Positions 42,628-53,982 of a stretch of DNA of 64,000 nucleotides are shown here, in pieces. The position numbers and the translations under genes are program-made. Origin of the DNA: Collybia mongolica (taxonomy: Eukaryota; Basidiomycota; Agaricomycetes; Agaricales; Clitocybaceae); the NCBI GenBank assembly GCA_013420905.1, contig JAAXNY010000001.1:5332001-5396000 (forward strand). The letters are read 5' to 3'. The notes beneath the pieces were generated by a model, which was not told the origin of the DNA, did not search any database, and saw only the letters and a list, made by a program, of their open reading frames with translations. Position 1 is the stretch's first letter. The number at the start of each line of letters is the position of its first letter.

Positions 42628-44139
42628 ATGACTGAACCCCCTCGTAAATATATGCCCCAACCAGGCGTCCGTGATGCACCAGTATTCAAAGGAAAAGAGC
42701 CCACGGGTTTAATCCGGTTTCTGGAGCGAATGGAGGTCCTATGGAAGGAGTGTAACATTACAAATGATGAAGAAAAGAAGTTAATGTTAGGAAAATACGC
42801 AGACCTACAATCAGAGAATGAGTGGAGGGCATTAGACCACTATAAGACAGGCACTTGGACGGATTTCAAGACAGAGTTGATCTCTAGTTATCCGGAAGCA
42901 CTCGATCAAGTAGAAGGATCAGTGGCCAAGTTAGAAGCAGTGTGTCGCGCCAACCCACGTATTGGAGTAACCGATGAGGCCGCGCTGAAAAAGCTGAAGC
43001 ATGAATTCAAAGCAGAATCTATTAAACTCTTGGGAGTTAGGCCACCTATTATCTCTAACCGAGAATTAGTTACCAAGTTCTTGGGGTGTCTAGACGAAGT
43101 CTTCAGATCCCAAGTACAAGGAAGGCTAACCCTGCTAGGGAATAATCAGTCTAATGCTACACAGGCAGGACAAGCCATTGCTACAAACAACCGAGCAGAT
43201 CCTAATACTATTGCCGAAGCCGCCGCGCTCGCGCGACGAAAAGGGGATCAGTACGATCTGGAGGAAGTTATAGCAACTGCAATCAGCATTTCTGAAGGTG
43301 TAGCCAACATGAATATTCCAGACACAAATAGATCGTTTATAACGTCCGTAACAGCAACTGCAGCGCCCAAAATCAAAGTAGAGATGGATGAAATAAAACA
43401 ACAAATAGTTAATTTGTTAGACCGTCTCCAAGTAAATGAGAAGAATACGAGGAGTGGATTCGAGGATGTAATGAAAGCGCTTCAACAAGCAACTGTTCAG
43501 AACCATGCCACGAATAGCGCACCCCAGCAGCATCAGTATCAGAATCAGTACGGAAAGCCTAAAGAAGGACAACCGCAAAGACCAAATGCGTATAAATGTC
43601 ACTACTGTTTTACACCCGGACACTTCATAATGGCCTGTCCCGAGAAACAGAAACATTTTGAGGAAGGGAAAATAAAAACCAACGCAAATGGAGGAGTATG
43701 CTTACCAGACGGATCATATATTCCAAGAGAACCAGAAACGGTATCATTGAAAGATAAAGTGGAACACTTCCATTCAAAGAAGGTAGCGGCCCTTTATTAC
43801 GGAGATGTCACGGAAGGACCCGCTCCAGGAGTATTGTCCGTTATGCAGTCACATAATGCAGTAGACAATAGTAATGACATTGGAACCTTGAAAGCCATAA
43901 TGGCACAAATGGCACAATTTCAAGCGCAACAAATGTTAGGACAACAGGGCGCGCAAACTGCGTTGCCAGTACCGCCTCAGATGCAGAAACAGGAATATAT
44001 AAATAATAACTATAATCCTACGGCAAAGAGCGCGCCGAATCCTGACATAGTAGCCTTACAAGCACAAATGAGTACTTTATTAGGGCAGGTAGCAGAACTC
44101 AATAACCAAAACAAGGTTAAAGAGTCGGGTTTCAATTAG
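42628..44139 (+). CDS. gag: Gag capsid/nucleocapsid protein
   Basis: 503 codons. The N-terminal two-thirds are helical and rich in Lys/Glu, with the Gag-like block FKGKEPTGLIRFLERMEVLW and later WTDFKTELISSYP, as in retrotransposon Gag capsids. A single zinc knuckle CHYCFTPGHFIMAC (CX2CX4HX4C, residues 324-337) binds RNA. The C-terminus is Gln/Met rich (MAQMAQFQAQQML). It ends at TAG 44137-44139; the heptamer GGGTTTC lies just before the stop and would move ribosomes into the protease frame. Confidence 0.92.
   Translation: MTEPPRKYMPQPGVRDAPVFKGKEPTGLIRFLERMEVLWKECNITNDEEKKLMLGKYADLQSENEWRALDHYKTGTWTDFKTELISSYPEALDQVEGSVAKLEAVCRANPRIGVTDEAALKKLKHEFKAESIKLLGVRPPIISNRELVTKFLGCLDEVFRSQVQGRLTLLGNNQSNATQAGQAIATNNRADPNTIAEAAALARRKGDQYDLEEVIATAISISEGVANMNIPDTNRSFITSVTATAAPKIKVEMDEIKQQIVNLLDRLQVNEKNTRSGFEDVMKALQQATVQNHATNSAPQQHQYQNQYGKPKEGQPQRPNAYKCHYCFTPGHFIMACPEKQKHFEEGKIKTNANGGVCLPDGSYIPREPETVSLKDKVEHFHSKKVAALYYGDVTEGPAPGVLSVMQSHNAVDNSNDIGTLKAIMAQMAQFQAQQMLGQQGAQTALPVPPQMQKQEYINNNYNPTAKSAPNPDIVALQAQMSTLLGQVAELNNQNKVKESGFN
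44127..44133 (+). promoter_or_regulatory. Putative -1 frameshift site, gag to protease
   Basis: GGGTTTC in phase with gag codons (G GGT TTC), matching X XXY YYZ. A -1 slip gives CAA TTA GGT CCG ATG AAG, the protease frame, just before the gag TAG. Confidence 0.7.
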
Positions 44140-44144
44140 GTCCG

Positions 44145-45350
44145 ATGAAGGAGGCTAAGGAACACGCTAGACCTACGACTAGGTCGCGTTCCAAGAGACA
44201 GCCAGAGGACCGAAATAAAAACAGAAATAGTCATCAAGAAAGTAACGATTCGGAGAGTAGTCGGGATAGTAGCGAGGAGGAGTTGGTAGCGCCGTCTCCT
44301 AGGAAAAAGAAAGTAAAATTTGTTGAACCATCAGTAAAGTCTCCAGTACGAAAAGAATTACCCTACATCGATGTGCCCGTGGTACCCTACATACCCCGGA
44401 GAACGGAACGCAACCCTGAACCAGTTGATCCGCTACCTAATTTTAACACTAAGCGCGGTCCGACTTATGAAACTAAGTCCCCGATAGAAGTAAAATTAAA
44501 AGGTGGCGATATAATTGCTAAAGTGTTAGACAACCCTATCACATTGACCACGGGAGAGTTAATGGGCTCGTCAAAAACCATTAGAGATGGGATAAAGAAT
44601 ATTGTAACTGCCAGACGTAAGTCCCTCACCCAAAGGGACGCTAACTTGCAAATAAACGGAATAGATGAGGAAGACGTCTTACCCTTTGGAGGGGACTGGG
44701 AACTTGATGATAACTACTTACGGCATGACGCGCTACCAGTAGAGTCAATCCCATTCCAGTCTTTCTTCATCTCGGAGTATGACCGCGGCGGAATACCTAA
44801 GGGATCTATAATATGCGGAGACCCAGTCCTACAGTATTTAGAATCTTTACCAGCTGGGGAAGAGCCCAAACAGTTGTATGTAGCAAAAGAATCGGCCTCT
44901 TTGCGCGCAGTATATCCAGTAATAAATGGGGCAGGAACGGAGGAATCTTTATTAGATGGGGGATCCCAAATAGTATCAATGGCTAAACAAACGGCTTTAG
45001 ACTTAGATATTTCATGGGATCTGGACGTTGTCATACACATGCAGAGTGCTAATAAACAAGTTGAGAAAACAGCGGGATTAGCGCGCAATGTTCCTTTCTT
45101 GTTTAATGACATGGCCATCTACCTCCAAGTACATATCATAAATTCACCCGCATACAAAGTATTGCTCGGGAGACCATTTGATACACTCACGGAAAGTCAG
45201 ATCAAAAATGCTCGGGACGGGGGACAAGTAGTCACTATCACGGACCCTAACACGGGACGAAGGTGTACTATCCCTACCCATGCAAAGGGATCACCGCCTA
45301 AGCTGTTGAAAAGACAACCGGAGCAGGATTTTCGGCCTTCGATGAATTAA
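44145..45350 (+). CDS. pro: Retrotransposon aspartic protease
   Basis: 401 codons from the first ATG; the frame is open from about 44122, allowing fusion to Gag by -1 frameshift. The N-terminal half is charged (Lys/Glu/Ser) with a likely basic segment [13 protein letters not shown] at residues 10-20. The protease fold is at about 265-345: [18 protein letters not shown], then [17 protein letters not shown] and the flap/second hydrophobic block [10 protein letters not shown]. The active-site triplet reads D-G-G instead of D-S/T-G. It processes Gag and Pol. It ends at TAA 45348-45350, overlapping the open pol frame; GGATTTT lies 16 nt before the stop. Confidence 0.85.
   Translation: MKEAKEHARPTTRSRSKRQPEDRNKNRNSHQESNDSESSRDSSEEELVAPSPRKKKVKFVEPSVKSPVRKELPYIDVPVVPYIPRRTERNPEPVDPLPNFNTKRGPTYETKSPIEVKLKGGDIIAKVLDNPITLTTGELMGSSKTIRDGIKNIVTARRKSLTQRDANLQINGIDEEDVLPFGGDWELDDNYLRHDALPVESIPFQSFFISEYDRGGIPKGSIICGDPVLQYLESLPAGEEPKQLYVAKESASLRAVYPVINGAGTEESLLDGGSQIVSMAKQTALDLDISWDLDVVIHMQSANKQVEKTAGLARNVPFLFNDMAIYLQVHIINSPAYKVLLGRPFDTLTESQIKNARDGGQVVTITDPNTGRRCTIPTHAKGSPPKLLKRQPEQDFRPSMN
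45326..45332 (+). promoter_or_regulatory. Putative -1 frameshift site, protease to pol
   Basis: GGATTTT in phase with protease codons (G GAT TTT). A -1 slip continues TCG GCC TTC GAT, the pol frame, which is open from 45302. Close to the GGATTTA site known from betaretroviral pro-pol junctions. Confidence 0.65.
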
Positions 45351-45478
45351 TCCAAAGTGATCAAGGAGAGCTAGCCGTAGAAATTGCTGAAGATGAGAAC
45401 GGAAACTTTATTATAACGGGTTATAGACACCCTACTGATAAACGGAATTTTGGTCACAAAGAACTTAGAGATGTCTTT

Positions 45479-48400
45479 TTGTCTAGAAGTGATGTGAACA
45501 TGAATAGTACAGTACCTGAACGCAAATTACTAGCCACGTACTTGGCTTCCGTAGATGAGCGCGATGGACCAGTAATAAACTACGAGCAGAACAGCAGCGA
45601 CCCAGCAAGTACACCCACTAGACCTATGACATACGCTCAAGAACAGCCCATGATCGATAAAGCTTTAAGTAAATTAAAGTGGTGGCAAATTGGCACCAAC
45701 GAGCGCGGTCTTGGAACTGCAACAAGTGAAAAGTGTAATATTGAGCCCATGGATCAGCTAGTAGGAAAGAAGTATAAACCAGTACATTTGAAAACAAAAC
45801 CAACACTGGCAGACCTGCCGGATAAATTTAGAATTATCAGAGATATAAAGGGTGACCCTTTAGCGGCCCTACCCGTTCTAACGCCTAACCCACCTCCGTT
45901 TAAACCAACTGGAAGGTATACTGAGGAAAGGCGCACGGAATTTCAAAGGGTACACGAAGAAGAGAGCTTCTTAAAACCTAAAGAGATGGATATAATCCAC
46001 GACTTTATGTGCAAACATAATGATGGTTTTGCCTGGAATGATAGTGAGCACGGTAGCTTTAAGAAGGAATATTTTCCTCCCGTCGAGATACCAGTAGTCC
46101 CACATACGCCGTGGACAGAAAGGAACATTAGAATCCCACCAGGGATCTATGAAGATGTTTGTAAAATCATCAAAACTAAAATTGATGCAGGAGTCTATGA
46201 GAGATCCAATTCATCATATAGGTCTAGATGGTTTACCGTATTAAAGAAAGGCCCAGGAAAGAAGCTTAGAATTGTACATAGTCTAGAACCGCTGAATGCA
46301 GTCACAATAGCGCACTCGGGCTTACCACCCGCTACCGAAGAACTAGCAGAACACTTCGCAGGGCGCGCTTGTGGCGGAATGATGGATCTATATGTAGGAT
46401 ACGATGAGAGGCCTTTAGCAGAAACCTCGCGCGATCTAACCACGTTCCAAACACCGTTTGGCGCGCTGAGACTAGTAACACTTCCTATGGGATGGACGAA
46501 TTCAGTTCCAATATTTCATGATGATGTCACATACATCCTACAGGATGAGGTACCACATGTCACAATACCCTACATTGATGATGTACCTGTGCGCGGTCCA
46601 GCAACGCGCTACGAACTGCTGGACGGAACAGAAGAAGAGCTACCTGGTGCTCCAGGTGTTAGGCGCTTCTTCTGGGAACATATGCAAAATGTAAATCGCG
46701 TCGTACAGAGAATGAAGTATTCTGGAGGAACATTTTCAGGATATAAGTCTATGTTATGCACAAGTGAAATTCTAGTGGTAGGACATAGATGTACCTATGA
46801 AGGACGAAAACCTACTACAGATAGAATCGGTGTAGTTGAAAGATGGGGACCATGCAAAGATGTCAGTGAAGTACGCGCTTACATGGGAACTATTGGTGTA
46901 TGCAGGAATTTCATTAAAGACTTCGCCCGTATAGGCCAACCAATTCAAAAGTTAACTAGAAGTAGTGAACCTTGGATATGGGGGCCTGAGCAAGAAGAAG
47001 CGCAGCAGCTATTGTTAGACGCACTTAAAAATAGCCCCGCGCTCCGTCCAATTAATTACACCTGGAATACGCCAGTGGTATTGTCAGTAGATACGTCATG
47101 GAAAGCTGTAGGCTACTATATCTATCAGGAAGACCCTGATATACCTGGAAGAAAGCACTATGCTAGATTTGACTCGATAACTCTGAATGAGCGCGAAGCG
47201 CGCTTCTCACAACCCAAACGAGAGCTATTCGGATTGATGAGAGTTCTAATGGCATGTTATTATTGGTTTATTGGAGTACGAAATTTGGTAGTGGAAACGG
47301 ATGCAAAGTACATTAAGGGGATGTTATCAAACCCAAGTCTAGGACCTAATGCAACGGTAAATAGGTGGATTGATAGGATACTTATGTTCCACTTTACTCT
47401 GGTTCATAAAGCTGGTAAAGGCTTTGGCCCAGATGGTCTGTCAAGACGAGACGCGCGGCTAGGGGATCCTGTCTACCCGGACCCAGACGATGGTTACGAC
47501 GAACCCTCAGGTCCTTTAAGGTTTATCAACCCAACGGAAGGATTGGATGACCCTTTGGAGCTGTCAGATTTTAAAGAGGAGATCGACACGCGCGGCGGAT
47601 ATTTATTCCAACTTGCGAAGGAAATCTCTGATTTTGAAGTTGAAGTAAACAATGCCTGGGCTGGTGAAGCAGCATTTATTGGAGAAGTAAAACAGCACTT
47701 AGGTTTAGGACGGTTCGGTATTCAAAGAGAAGCTTATCTAAAGCAACTTGTAAATACTACTGTCATACCCGATGAAAAGTTTAAATATGACCCTAATGTA
47801 AGGGAAGTATATGACGAGTCTAAACGAACACCTACGGCGCAGGAACAGGATAAAAACCTACCTTTAATAAAAGAATGGTTAAAAAGACCACAAAAGAGAC
47901 CAAAAGGAATGACGGATCGCGCCTACCTAAAGTTTGCAAGGCAGGCGTCTAATTTCTTTTTGGATCCAGAAGGCAGGATGTATAGGAAAAATATCGATAG
48001 CGCGCACCAGCTTGTTGTTGATAAAAATCACCGGACATATATGATGAAGGCGTCTCACGATTCTGTTGGACATAGGGGTTTCTATGCAACAAAATCCTTA
48101 ATAGATAAAAGATTTTGGTGGCCAGAAATGGAACGCGATGTATCATGGTATGTGAAGTCATGTCACATCTGTCAGACAAGGCTCTTAACTTTGTTGAGAA
48201 TCCCTCCTGTCATAACCCACACGCCGTCTATATTCCAAGTATTGCATGCGGACACCATGTATATGAGCCCATCGTCTAACGGTTATAAATACATTGTCCA
48301 AGGGAGATGTGCGCTGTCTTCGTGGATGGAAGGCGCGCCCCTCAAATCTGAGGATGGCAAGACCTTGGGAAGGTGGCTGTTTGAAGAAGTAATTTGTAGA

Positions 48401-49345
48401 TGGGGTTCCCTAACGGAAATTGTAACGGATAATGGTCCTGCCTTTGTCGCAGCCAAAGCGTGGCTGGAATCCAAGTATGGTATTACAGGAATAAGTATAT
48501 CACCATACAATTCCAAAGGAAATGGGATCGCCGAGCGCGCACATTGGGATGTGCGTCAAGCTGTCTTCAAAGCTACAGGTGGTGATGTAAAGAAGTGGTA
48601 CTACTTCTTCCACCATGTAATGTGGGCTGACAGAATTACTATATGGAAAGGGACGGGTTGCTCCCCCTATTTTATGATTACGGGCGCGCACCCAACCTTA
48701 CCGTTAGATATTATCGAAGCCACTTGGTTAGTAAAGTTACCAGGAAAAATATTGACTACAGAGGAACTCATTGGATTTAGAGCGCAGGCTCTAGCTAAGC
48801 ACGTCCAGCATGTGGCCGATATGAGGAAACGTATCAATATAGAAAAACGAAGGAGACTATTACAGTATGAGAAGGATCACAGCGCGACCATCAGAGACTA
48901 TGATTTCAAACCAGGAAGTTTAGTACTAGTTAGAAATACCGAGGTCGAAAGTTCGCTCGATAAAAAGCTGAAGCCACGGTACCTGGGACCAATGATAGTC
49001 CTTAGACGAAACCGCGGGGGAGCCTATATTGTTTGCGAAATGGATGGATCGGTGTGGCAACATAAAGTGGGGGCGTTTAGGGTTATTCCCTATTTTGCTA
49101 GGAGTACAATTGAACTGCCGGATAATCTGCAAGATCTAATAGACATCTCTAGCAAAACACTAAATGCTTTAGTGGAATCGAAAGATCCCGCTAATAGGCA
49201 AGTTTACAAGGAGCGTGACTATACGTTTGACAGAGTCCAATTGGATCAGTCCGATTCAGAGTCAAGCTCTAGTGAGAACACTGAGGAGGGGATAGCGCCG
49301 GCGCTACCACAAACTACTATGTCACACCGGAAGTTGCATAGGTGA
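45479..49345 (+). CDS. pol: Pol: reverse transcriptase, RNase H, integrase
   Basis: 1288 codons from the first ATG, uninterrupted; about 59 more codons upstream are open and would be included if expressed by frameshift. RT (about residues 190-430) has [20 protein letters not shown] and catalytic YIDD at 365-368. RNase H follows near 535-650 ([38 protein letters not shown]). Integrase has the HHCC finger (HDSVGH, CHICQ) near 860-900 and the DDE residues in [15 protein letters not shown] and [15 protein letters not shown]-type C-terminal module is seen as [18 protein letters not shown]. The order RT-RH-IN is Ty3/gypsy. No chromodomain recognised. All catalytic residues present, so likely functional. 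Confidence 0.95.
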   Translation: MSRSDVNMNSTVPERKLLATYLASVDERDGPVINYEQNSSDPASTPTRPMTYAQEQPMIDKALSKLKWWQIGTNERGLGTATSEKCNIEPMDQLVGKKYKPVHLKTKPTLADLPDKFRIIRDIKGDPLAALPVLTPNPPPFKPTGRYTEERRTEFQRVHEEESFLKPKEMDIIHDFMCKHNDGFAWNDSEHGSFKKEYFPPVEIPVVPHTPWTERNIRIPPGIYEDVCKIIKTKIDAGVYERSNSSYRSRWFTVLKKGPGKKLRIVHSLEPLNAVTIAHSGLPPATEELAEHFAGRACGGMMDLYVGYDERPLAETSRDLTTFQTPFGALRLVTLPMGWTNSVPIFHDDVTYILQDEVPHVTIPYIDDVPVRGPATRYELLDGTEEELPGAPGVRRFFWEHMQNVNRVVQRMKYSGGTFSGYKSMLCTSEILVVGHRCTYEGRKPTTDRIGVVERWGPCKDVSEVRAYMGTIGVCRNFIKDFARIGQPIQKLTRSSEPWIWGPEQEEAQQLLLDALKNSPALRPINYTWNTPVVLSVDTSWKAVGYYIYQEDPDIPGRKHYARFDSITLNEREARFSQPKRELFGLMRVLMACYYWFIGVRNLVVETDAKYIKGMLSNPSLGPNATVNRWIDRILMFHFTLVHKAGKGFGPDGLSRRDARLGDPVYPDPDDGYDEPSGPLRFINPTEGLDDPLELSDFKEEIDTRGGYLFQLAKEISDFEVEVNNAWAGEAAFIGEVKQHLGLGRFGIQREAYLKQLVNTTVIPDEKFKYDPNVREVYDESKRTPTAQEQDKNLPLIKEWLKRPQKRPKGMTDRAYLKFARQASNFFLDPEGRMYRKNIDSAHQLVVDKNHRTYMMKASHDSVGHRGFYATKSLIDKRFWWPEMERDVSWYVKSCHICQTRLLTLLRIPPVITHTPSIFQVLHADTMYMSPSSNGYKYIVQGRCALSSWMEGAPLKSEDGKTLGRWLFEEVICRWGSLTEIVTDNGPAFVAAKAWLESKYGITGISISPYNSKGNGIAERAHWDVRQAVFKATGGDVKKWYYFFHHVMWADRITIWKGTGCSPYFMITGAHPTLPLDIIEATWLVKLPGKILTTEELIGFRAQALAKHVQHVADMRKRINIEKRRRLLQYEKDHSATIRDYDFKPGSLVLVRNTEVESSLDKKLKPRYLGPMIVLRRNRGGAYIVCEMDGSVWQHKVGAFRVIPYFARSTIELPDNLQDLIDISSKTLNALVESKDPANRQVYKERDYTFDRVQLDQSDSESSSSENTEEGIAPALPQTTMSHRKLHR

Positions 49346-49491
49346 TAAATCAGTATGGAAACAGAAGCAGTAAAGACAGTATAAGCAACTAAGCGAAGTA
49401 GTAAGGACAGTGTTAAGCCGAGTAAAGACAGTAATACAAAGGAGCGTGGGGAGGGACACCATAACTCAGGAGGAAGTTAATTGGACTGTCC

Positions 49492-50874
49492 TCAAGCAGA
49501 TATGAAGTCGTCTTCAACCTCGGGCAAGGGCAAGTCAGCCGGAGCTACCTCCTCCTTATCATTGTCATCCTGGTCATGGACTTCCGTAGTGCTCGCAGTG
49601 GCAGCCTCGTCAGAGCCTCCCTCCAGAGCGGCCTCGTTCATTAGACCATTGAGGCGAGTAACCTCGTCCATAGTGGCATCACGACGCTTCAATAAGAAGG
49701 ACACTGTATGACTGATCTCCTCCAACTCAGCGCGGTAGTTTAAAAGCATCCTACCGAGGGCTTGCTTGGTGTGCGACATGGGATCGCCCGCGTCTGCAAT
49801 CAAGCGCGCCCGCGCTAAGACTACATCGTGCTCCTTGGAGGGACGGAAGTCAATAAAGACACGAGTATCTGATGCACAGTCGGTATAAATTTAGGACCAT
49901 CTATTATTAGAAAACGTACCCTCAGCAGATACCTTTGGATCTTCATCCGGGGTGTCTTGCCTCGTACGCTTTTTGGGACGAAGAGTGCTGCCGCGATTGA
50001 GCTCGGAACGCTTGCCGTCCTGTAGGAATAAGAAACAAAGTAATAGACAGAGCAAAAACAAGAATGGGTACCTTGATGGCAGCCTTTTCAGCCTTAGTCC
50101 TTTTGACATGGGGAACCTTAATGTTCTCCTTCTCCTTGCGGCTACGGGTGATTGGTCCTTCACTAAGGAGACGACTAGTCACTGATCCAGAGACAGTAGC
50201 ACTAGCTGTAGCGCTGGAATCAATGACCATATTCTTGAGTAAAGAAGAGACGCCATTGAGTATGTCGCGCACTGACAGCGCGGTAGCTAAAAAGAAACAT
50301 ACCAAGTCAGTACCAGACATTTCAATGTCACCATCATATTCACCGCCAGCAATGACCTCGCCTGGAATAGTGGTACCATCCGCTTCACCACCAGTAGCAG
50401 GGACCTAGTACCAGAAAACCATGGTTTAAAGAGCAGTACAGTACGAGATGAGGTAAAAAGCACGCACCGCGGTTTGAGACAGGTGCTCAGTGCGGACCTT
50501 TTCACGGTGACGGTGAATAGCGGCAGTCAGAGTCACAATATTACGGTAAACAGGCTCTTGAAGTAACTCGGGGTATACATGTTGTAGTCCCTGGAATGCC
50601 TTACGGACGCCAAAAATAACATTCTGCCAGGACCGCTCCGTCAAAACCAATTTGGACTCAGTCAGGAGTAGCTGTAAATTGTAAAACCTGGTTACAAAAA
50701 CGGCGTTTTAAAAAGTGTAATTGGTAAAAAGTGTACCGCGGTTTCACCTAACTTCCGGATGCTGACCCTTTGTTCAACAAGGGTGTCCATCGATAAACGA
50801 GCTTGAAAGGTGTGCCACTGAGCTTGGACCATCTTGAAGTTCTTGATGTCTTGATAGTTGGGGGGGCTAGTCAT
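49492..50874 (-). CDS. Antisense cargo gene A of the retrotransposon, unknown function
   Basis: I do not recognise the family. Five exons fit with every junction in frame: 50874-50737, 50671-50468, 50404-50072, 50019-49920 and 49868-49492, giving 383 residues. Two introns start after an identical TA-coding context (ACCGCG|GT). Visible features: N-terminal helical half (MTSPPNYQDIKNFKMVQAQW; SWQNVIFGVRKAFQGLQHVY), a middle region with basic clusters (ITRSRKEKENIKVPHVKRTK; STLRPKKRTRQ) that could act as nuclear signals, a probable coiled coil (LLNYRAELEEISHTVSFLLK) and a strongly acidic C-terminus. It lies tail-to-tail with pol, 146 bp apart. Intact frames and consistent splicing argue for selection. 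Confidence 0.75.
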
Positions 50875-51552
50875 AATAATGCAGAGGAAATTGATTCTTC
50901 GAACCAGAACGTTGTAAAGAGAGTATAATAGAGTCGGGCGATGTCTTGGGACAAAAAGCACAGCCAGTGCCCTTTTTATACCTCTACGACTAGAGAAGCG
51001 CTACCCAGTCTCTCATTCGTTGCGCGCGTTCTATCCCCAGAAAAATCTATACATTTCAACTGAACAGGTCCGAGACGCGTGCCTAATTGAAATGCTGGGC
51101 CCAATTGAAAAAGGAGCTCCGTAAAAATTCATGTGGAGCGCGGCAGTGTCCGCATGACAACTGGGACAGTTGTTGTCAGTGTTGAGGGGGAGATGGGTAT
51201 AAGCAAAATCGATTTGAAAAAACCTACCAAGGTTACAAGGATTGAAATAGATTGTCTATAAAAAGTCAGTGATCGCACCACGGTCTTAATGATCGAGAGA
51301 ATTGCACCATATTTATAACTTAAGTAGCCGGTGCAAGGGCGGAAGCTTTCTTATGAAGACAATAGAACAACAGGTAAACCAATTGTATTGTTTATAGTCC
51401 AGGGGACTGTATGTAGAAACATGTGTTGGACTTCAATTAATAAAATTGAAGCCCAACGAAAGGCGGGGGAATAAGTAATATGTAAGGGCACAGGGGCCCG
51501 GGAAAACACAAGTAGATAAAAAAAAAAATATAGGGGGGGGGGCGCGGCGCGG
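50875..51552 (-). promoter_or_regulatory. Gap between cargo genes A and B
   Basis: Non-coding; should contain the promoter of gene A and the 3' end of gene B. Low-complexity A and G runs at 51515-51545. Confidence 0.45.
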
Positions 51553-53529
51553 CTACTCCTCCTCGCTGTCAGGCACGGACGAAGAGGAACTTGACGACGA
51601 AGAACCGTCATCAACCTCTGCTTCTTCCTCCAAGGGCGGCCAAGGGAGGTTCTGGAAATCCGTGTAGAAGAGGAGAGCGCTCTCCGTGGCTGGCGTAGTC
51701 AGCAAGAGGTTTTGAAGGCCCTCCAGGCCTTCCTCCTCGTACAACTTACCGATGGTGCCAACTATGCGCGCCAACAAGGAGTTGCGCATTTCAAGTGCGC
51801 GGTTAGCGGCCTGAATGACCTCCGCGGCAAGAGAGTCCGCGTCGCCTAGCTGAGCATAGGCTTCAGCAACCGCTAGTAGAATAAGTAAAATCATTAGTAA
51901 ACAAAAAGACAGAAAGAAAATGGCTTACTAGAAATGCCCGCACCAAGCATCGGCCCCAGATCCTCACGAAGCCTAGCGCGCTTCTGGGGAGTGAGGCTGA
52001 AGCTGCACTTCCCCTTCTTGGCGGTGGCGCATTCAACGCACGGTTTACCCCAACCGTTGAAGGTGCACTCAATGTCGCCGCGGGTGGCGCACATCGTGCA
52101 AGGATAGCCCACCTAGTAAAAAAATGATCAGTAACAAGAAATAAAGTAGTAATAAACATACGGAAGAGCGCCGCGGCGCAAGGTCAGCCAGCAGGGAGGT
52201 AATAGGGGACTGTAGCGGCGTCAGCTCCCGGTTGGGAACCAGCGCGTGCTTGCGGCGTGTCGCCTGAGCCCTATCCCTAGAACGGGTGGTCTTACGCGAC
52301 CGACGAGGAGAAGGGGCCGCAGGAGGCAACAACTCCGCAAACCCCTCTTGAGCCAACTGGCGTGCGATCTCATCATCGAAGAGCCGAAGCTCAGGGACTT
52401 CAACCTTCACCGGCGGCTGCCCAGAGGACTAAGGAGATAAAGATGAGTAAACGTAAATGACTTCAGAAAGAGACATACCGGGCCTGCTTCCGAGGGACGC
52501 AGCGCGGAAGCACTGCCAGTCCCCTGGGCGTGCGACATGTCGGACTAGAATTTTGAAATCAAGTCAGCAATAATGTGAAACTCGTAAAGTAAAGGATATA
52601 CCTGGGGAACCGCACGGCCTTTTCCCTTGGACCCAGCATTACGCTTCCGCTTGAGGGGCTATTAAAATAAGTCAACCACCGAAGGAAAGTAATAAAAAGC
52701 AGTGATAAATGAACCGCAGGTACCAAGACCGGGGAGCGCGCCGGCAAGGGCGCGGCGGACCAATTGTCCCGGTACTGATGGTAACGGCGCGGTGCGCCCA
52801 CCATGCGAGGAGGGACGAGGAAAGTATCCTGAAAGATACTTTCACCATTGTCGCGCTCGAAGCGCGACCCCACCTGGTCAAGGACTTGCTCCACAGTGGG
52901 AGCCTGGCCCTAAAAGAACAAGGTAGTCAGCTTGACAAGGGGAGGCAGAGTAAAGAAGTAAACAATTTATTTACCAGAAGAATGGAGTTGGCGCCCAGGT
53001 CAGTCGATATGACCGTACACCAGGATGACCACGAAGCCTCGCGCGCGTCAACTGGGATGCGCATCACTTGAAGGTGAAGCGCGCGCAGGAGGAGGATAGC
53101 CGGATATGGCAGCGAGAAACGCGCGCCACGGACCACGCCAGTGATGGCATCCTGAGACCAGTAAATAAGTAAAAGGAGTTAACAAGTAAAAGATGGGCGT
53201 ACGATGAGCATGGAGCAGTGATCGACAAAGTCGATCAAGTCATCAAGGTCAAGGGGACCTTGGTGGTCCATACGGGGCGCGAGCTCCTCAGCCATGATAA
53301 TCCACCCTTGCTCCATAGCGACGAAGACGTCGCCCTCGGCATCTTCAAGGAGGTCCGAGAAGGAAGGGATCGGCTGGTCCACATAGACCATGGTGGGGGA
53401 ACGGCCCTCAGTCGGCAGAATCGCGGCAGAAAGCGAGAGGGACAGCGCGGAAGGCGAGCGCAGAGCACGAGCCATGGCGGAAGGCGAGCGCAGAGCACGA
53501 GCCATGGCGGAAGTGGAAGTGGAAGACAT
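51553..53529 (-). CDS. Antisense cargo gene B of the retrotransposon, Zn2Cys6-like cysteine motif
   Basis: Eight exons can be placed on the minus strand (53529-53203, 53151-52975, 52909-52724, 52658-52602, about 52544-52480, 52428-52162, 52112-51929, 51872-51553). All junctions are in frame except that the phase at the end of exon 5 was uncertain in my count. About 527 residues. Features: a perfectly duplicated 10-residue unit near the start (MARALRSPSA), a basic PLKRKRNAGSKGKGR exon, a basic RRSRKTTRSRDR stretch, and a six-cysteine motif (CTMCATRGDIEC, then CVECATAKKGKC) with spacing CX2CX7CX8CX2CX7C, close to fungal Zn(II)2Cys6 DNA-binding domains. An acidic, serine-run tail (SSSSSSSSSVPDSEEE) ends it. 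Inference: a nuclear DNA-binding or regulatory protein. Confidence 0.75.
53451..53510 (+). repeat. Tandem 30-bp duplication in cargo gene B exon 1
   Basis: 53451-53480 and 53481-53510 are identical, duplicating ten codons in frame. Confidence 0.9.
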
Positions 53530-53974
53530 TTCTGTTTGAAAAGAGTTGGAGCGTTTGAGCAATGCAGATAGCAAAGAGATTTAGAAATGGGCTATAAAGT
53601 CCAAATTGTCTAAAACTTAGCAAGGACGCGAGCTTTTTAAAACGCACAACCCTGCATTGCGAAGCTCTGAAAGACAAACAGGAGTACCGATCTCTTGCTG
53701 AAGTGTCAGAAACATAACAAGAAAAATGTCCAGATGACTGAAATATCTGTAAAGCGATGTCCGAATGTCAAGTACTCTCTCAGGAGACGTATATAGCTGT
53801 CACGATCCTGATGGGAAGTAAAACCTCTGGGCTCGATCCCAACATCGCGCGCCTACCTGTCTAAAAGCGGAACCGTTGTAACATTGTACTGAAAGATTAG
53901 ACGCGTGCAGACCCGAAGTATTGGACCAACATGCCGGCAAAGAGAGACTGAGGACAGTCTACATTTGTGGTATG

Positions 53975-53982
53975 GGGGAGAT
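53975..53982 (+). promoter_or_regulatory. Polypurine tract
   Basis: GGGGGAGA directly before the 3' LTR TG; primer for plus-strand synthesis in LTR elements. Confidence 0.65.

Noticed and set aside
44170..44185. Hairpin GACCTA-CGAC-TAGGTC as stimulator of the gag-pro frameshift
   Set aside because: It lies about 36 nt after the slippery site, much farther than the usual 5-9 nt spacer.
50287..50302. GTATGTTTCTTTTTAG as a 16-nt intron in cargo gene A
   Set aside because: Far too short to splice, and reading through keeps the frame open.
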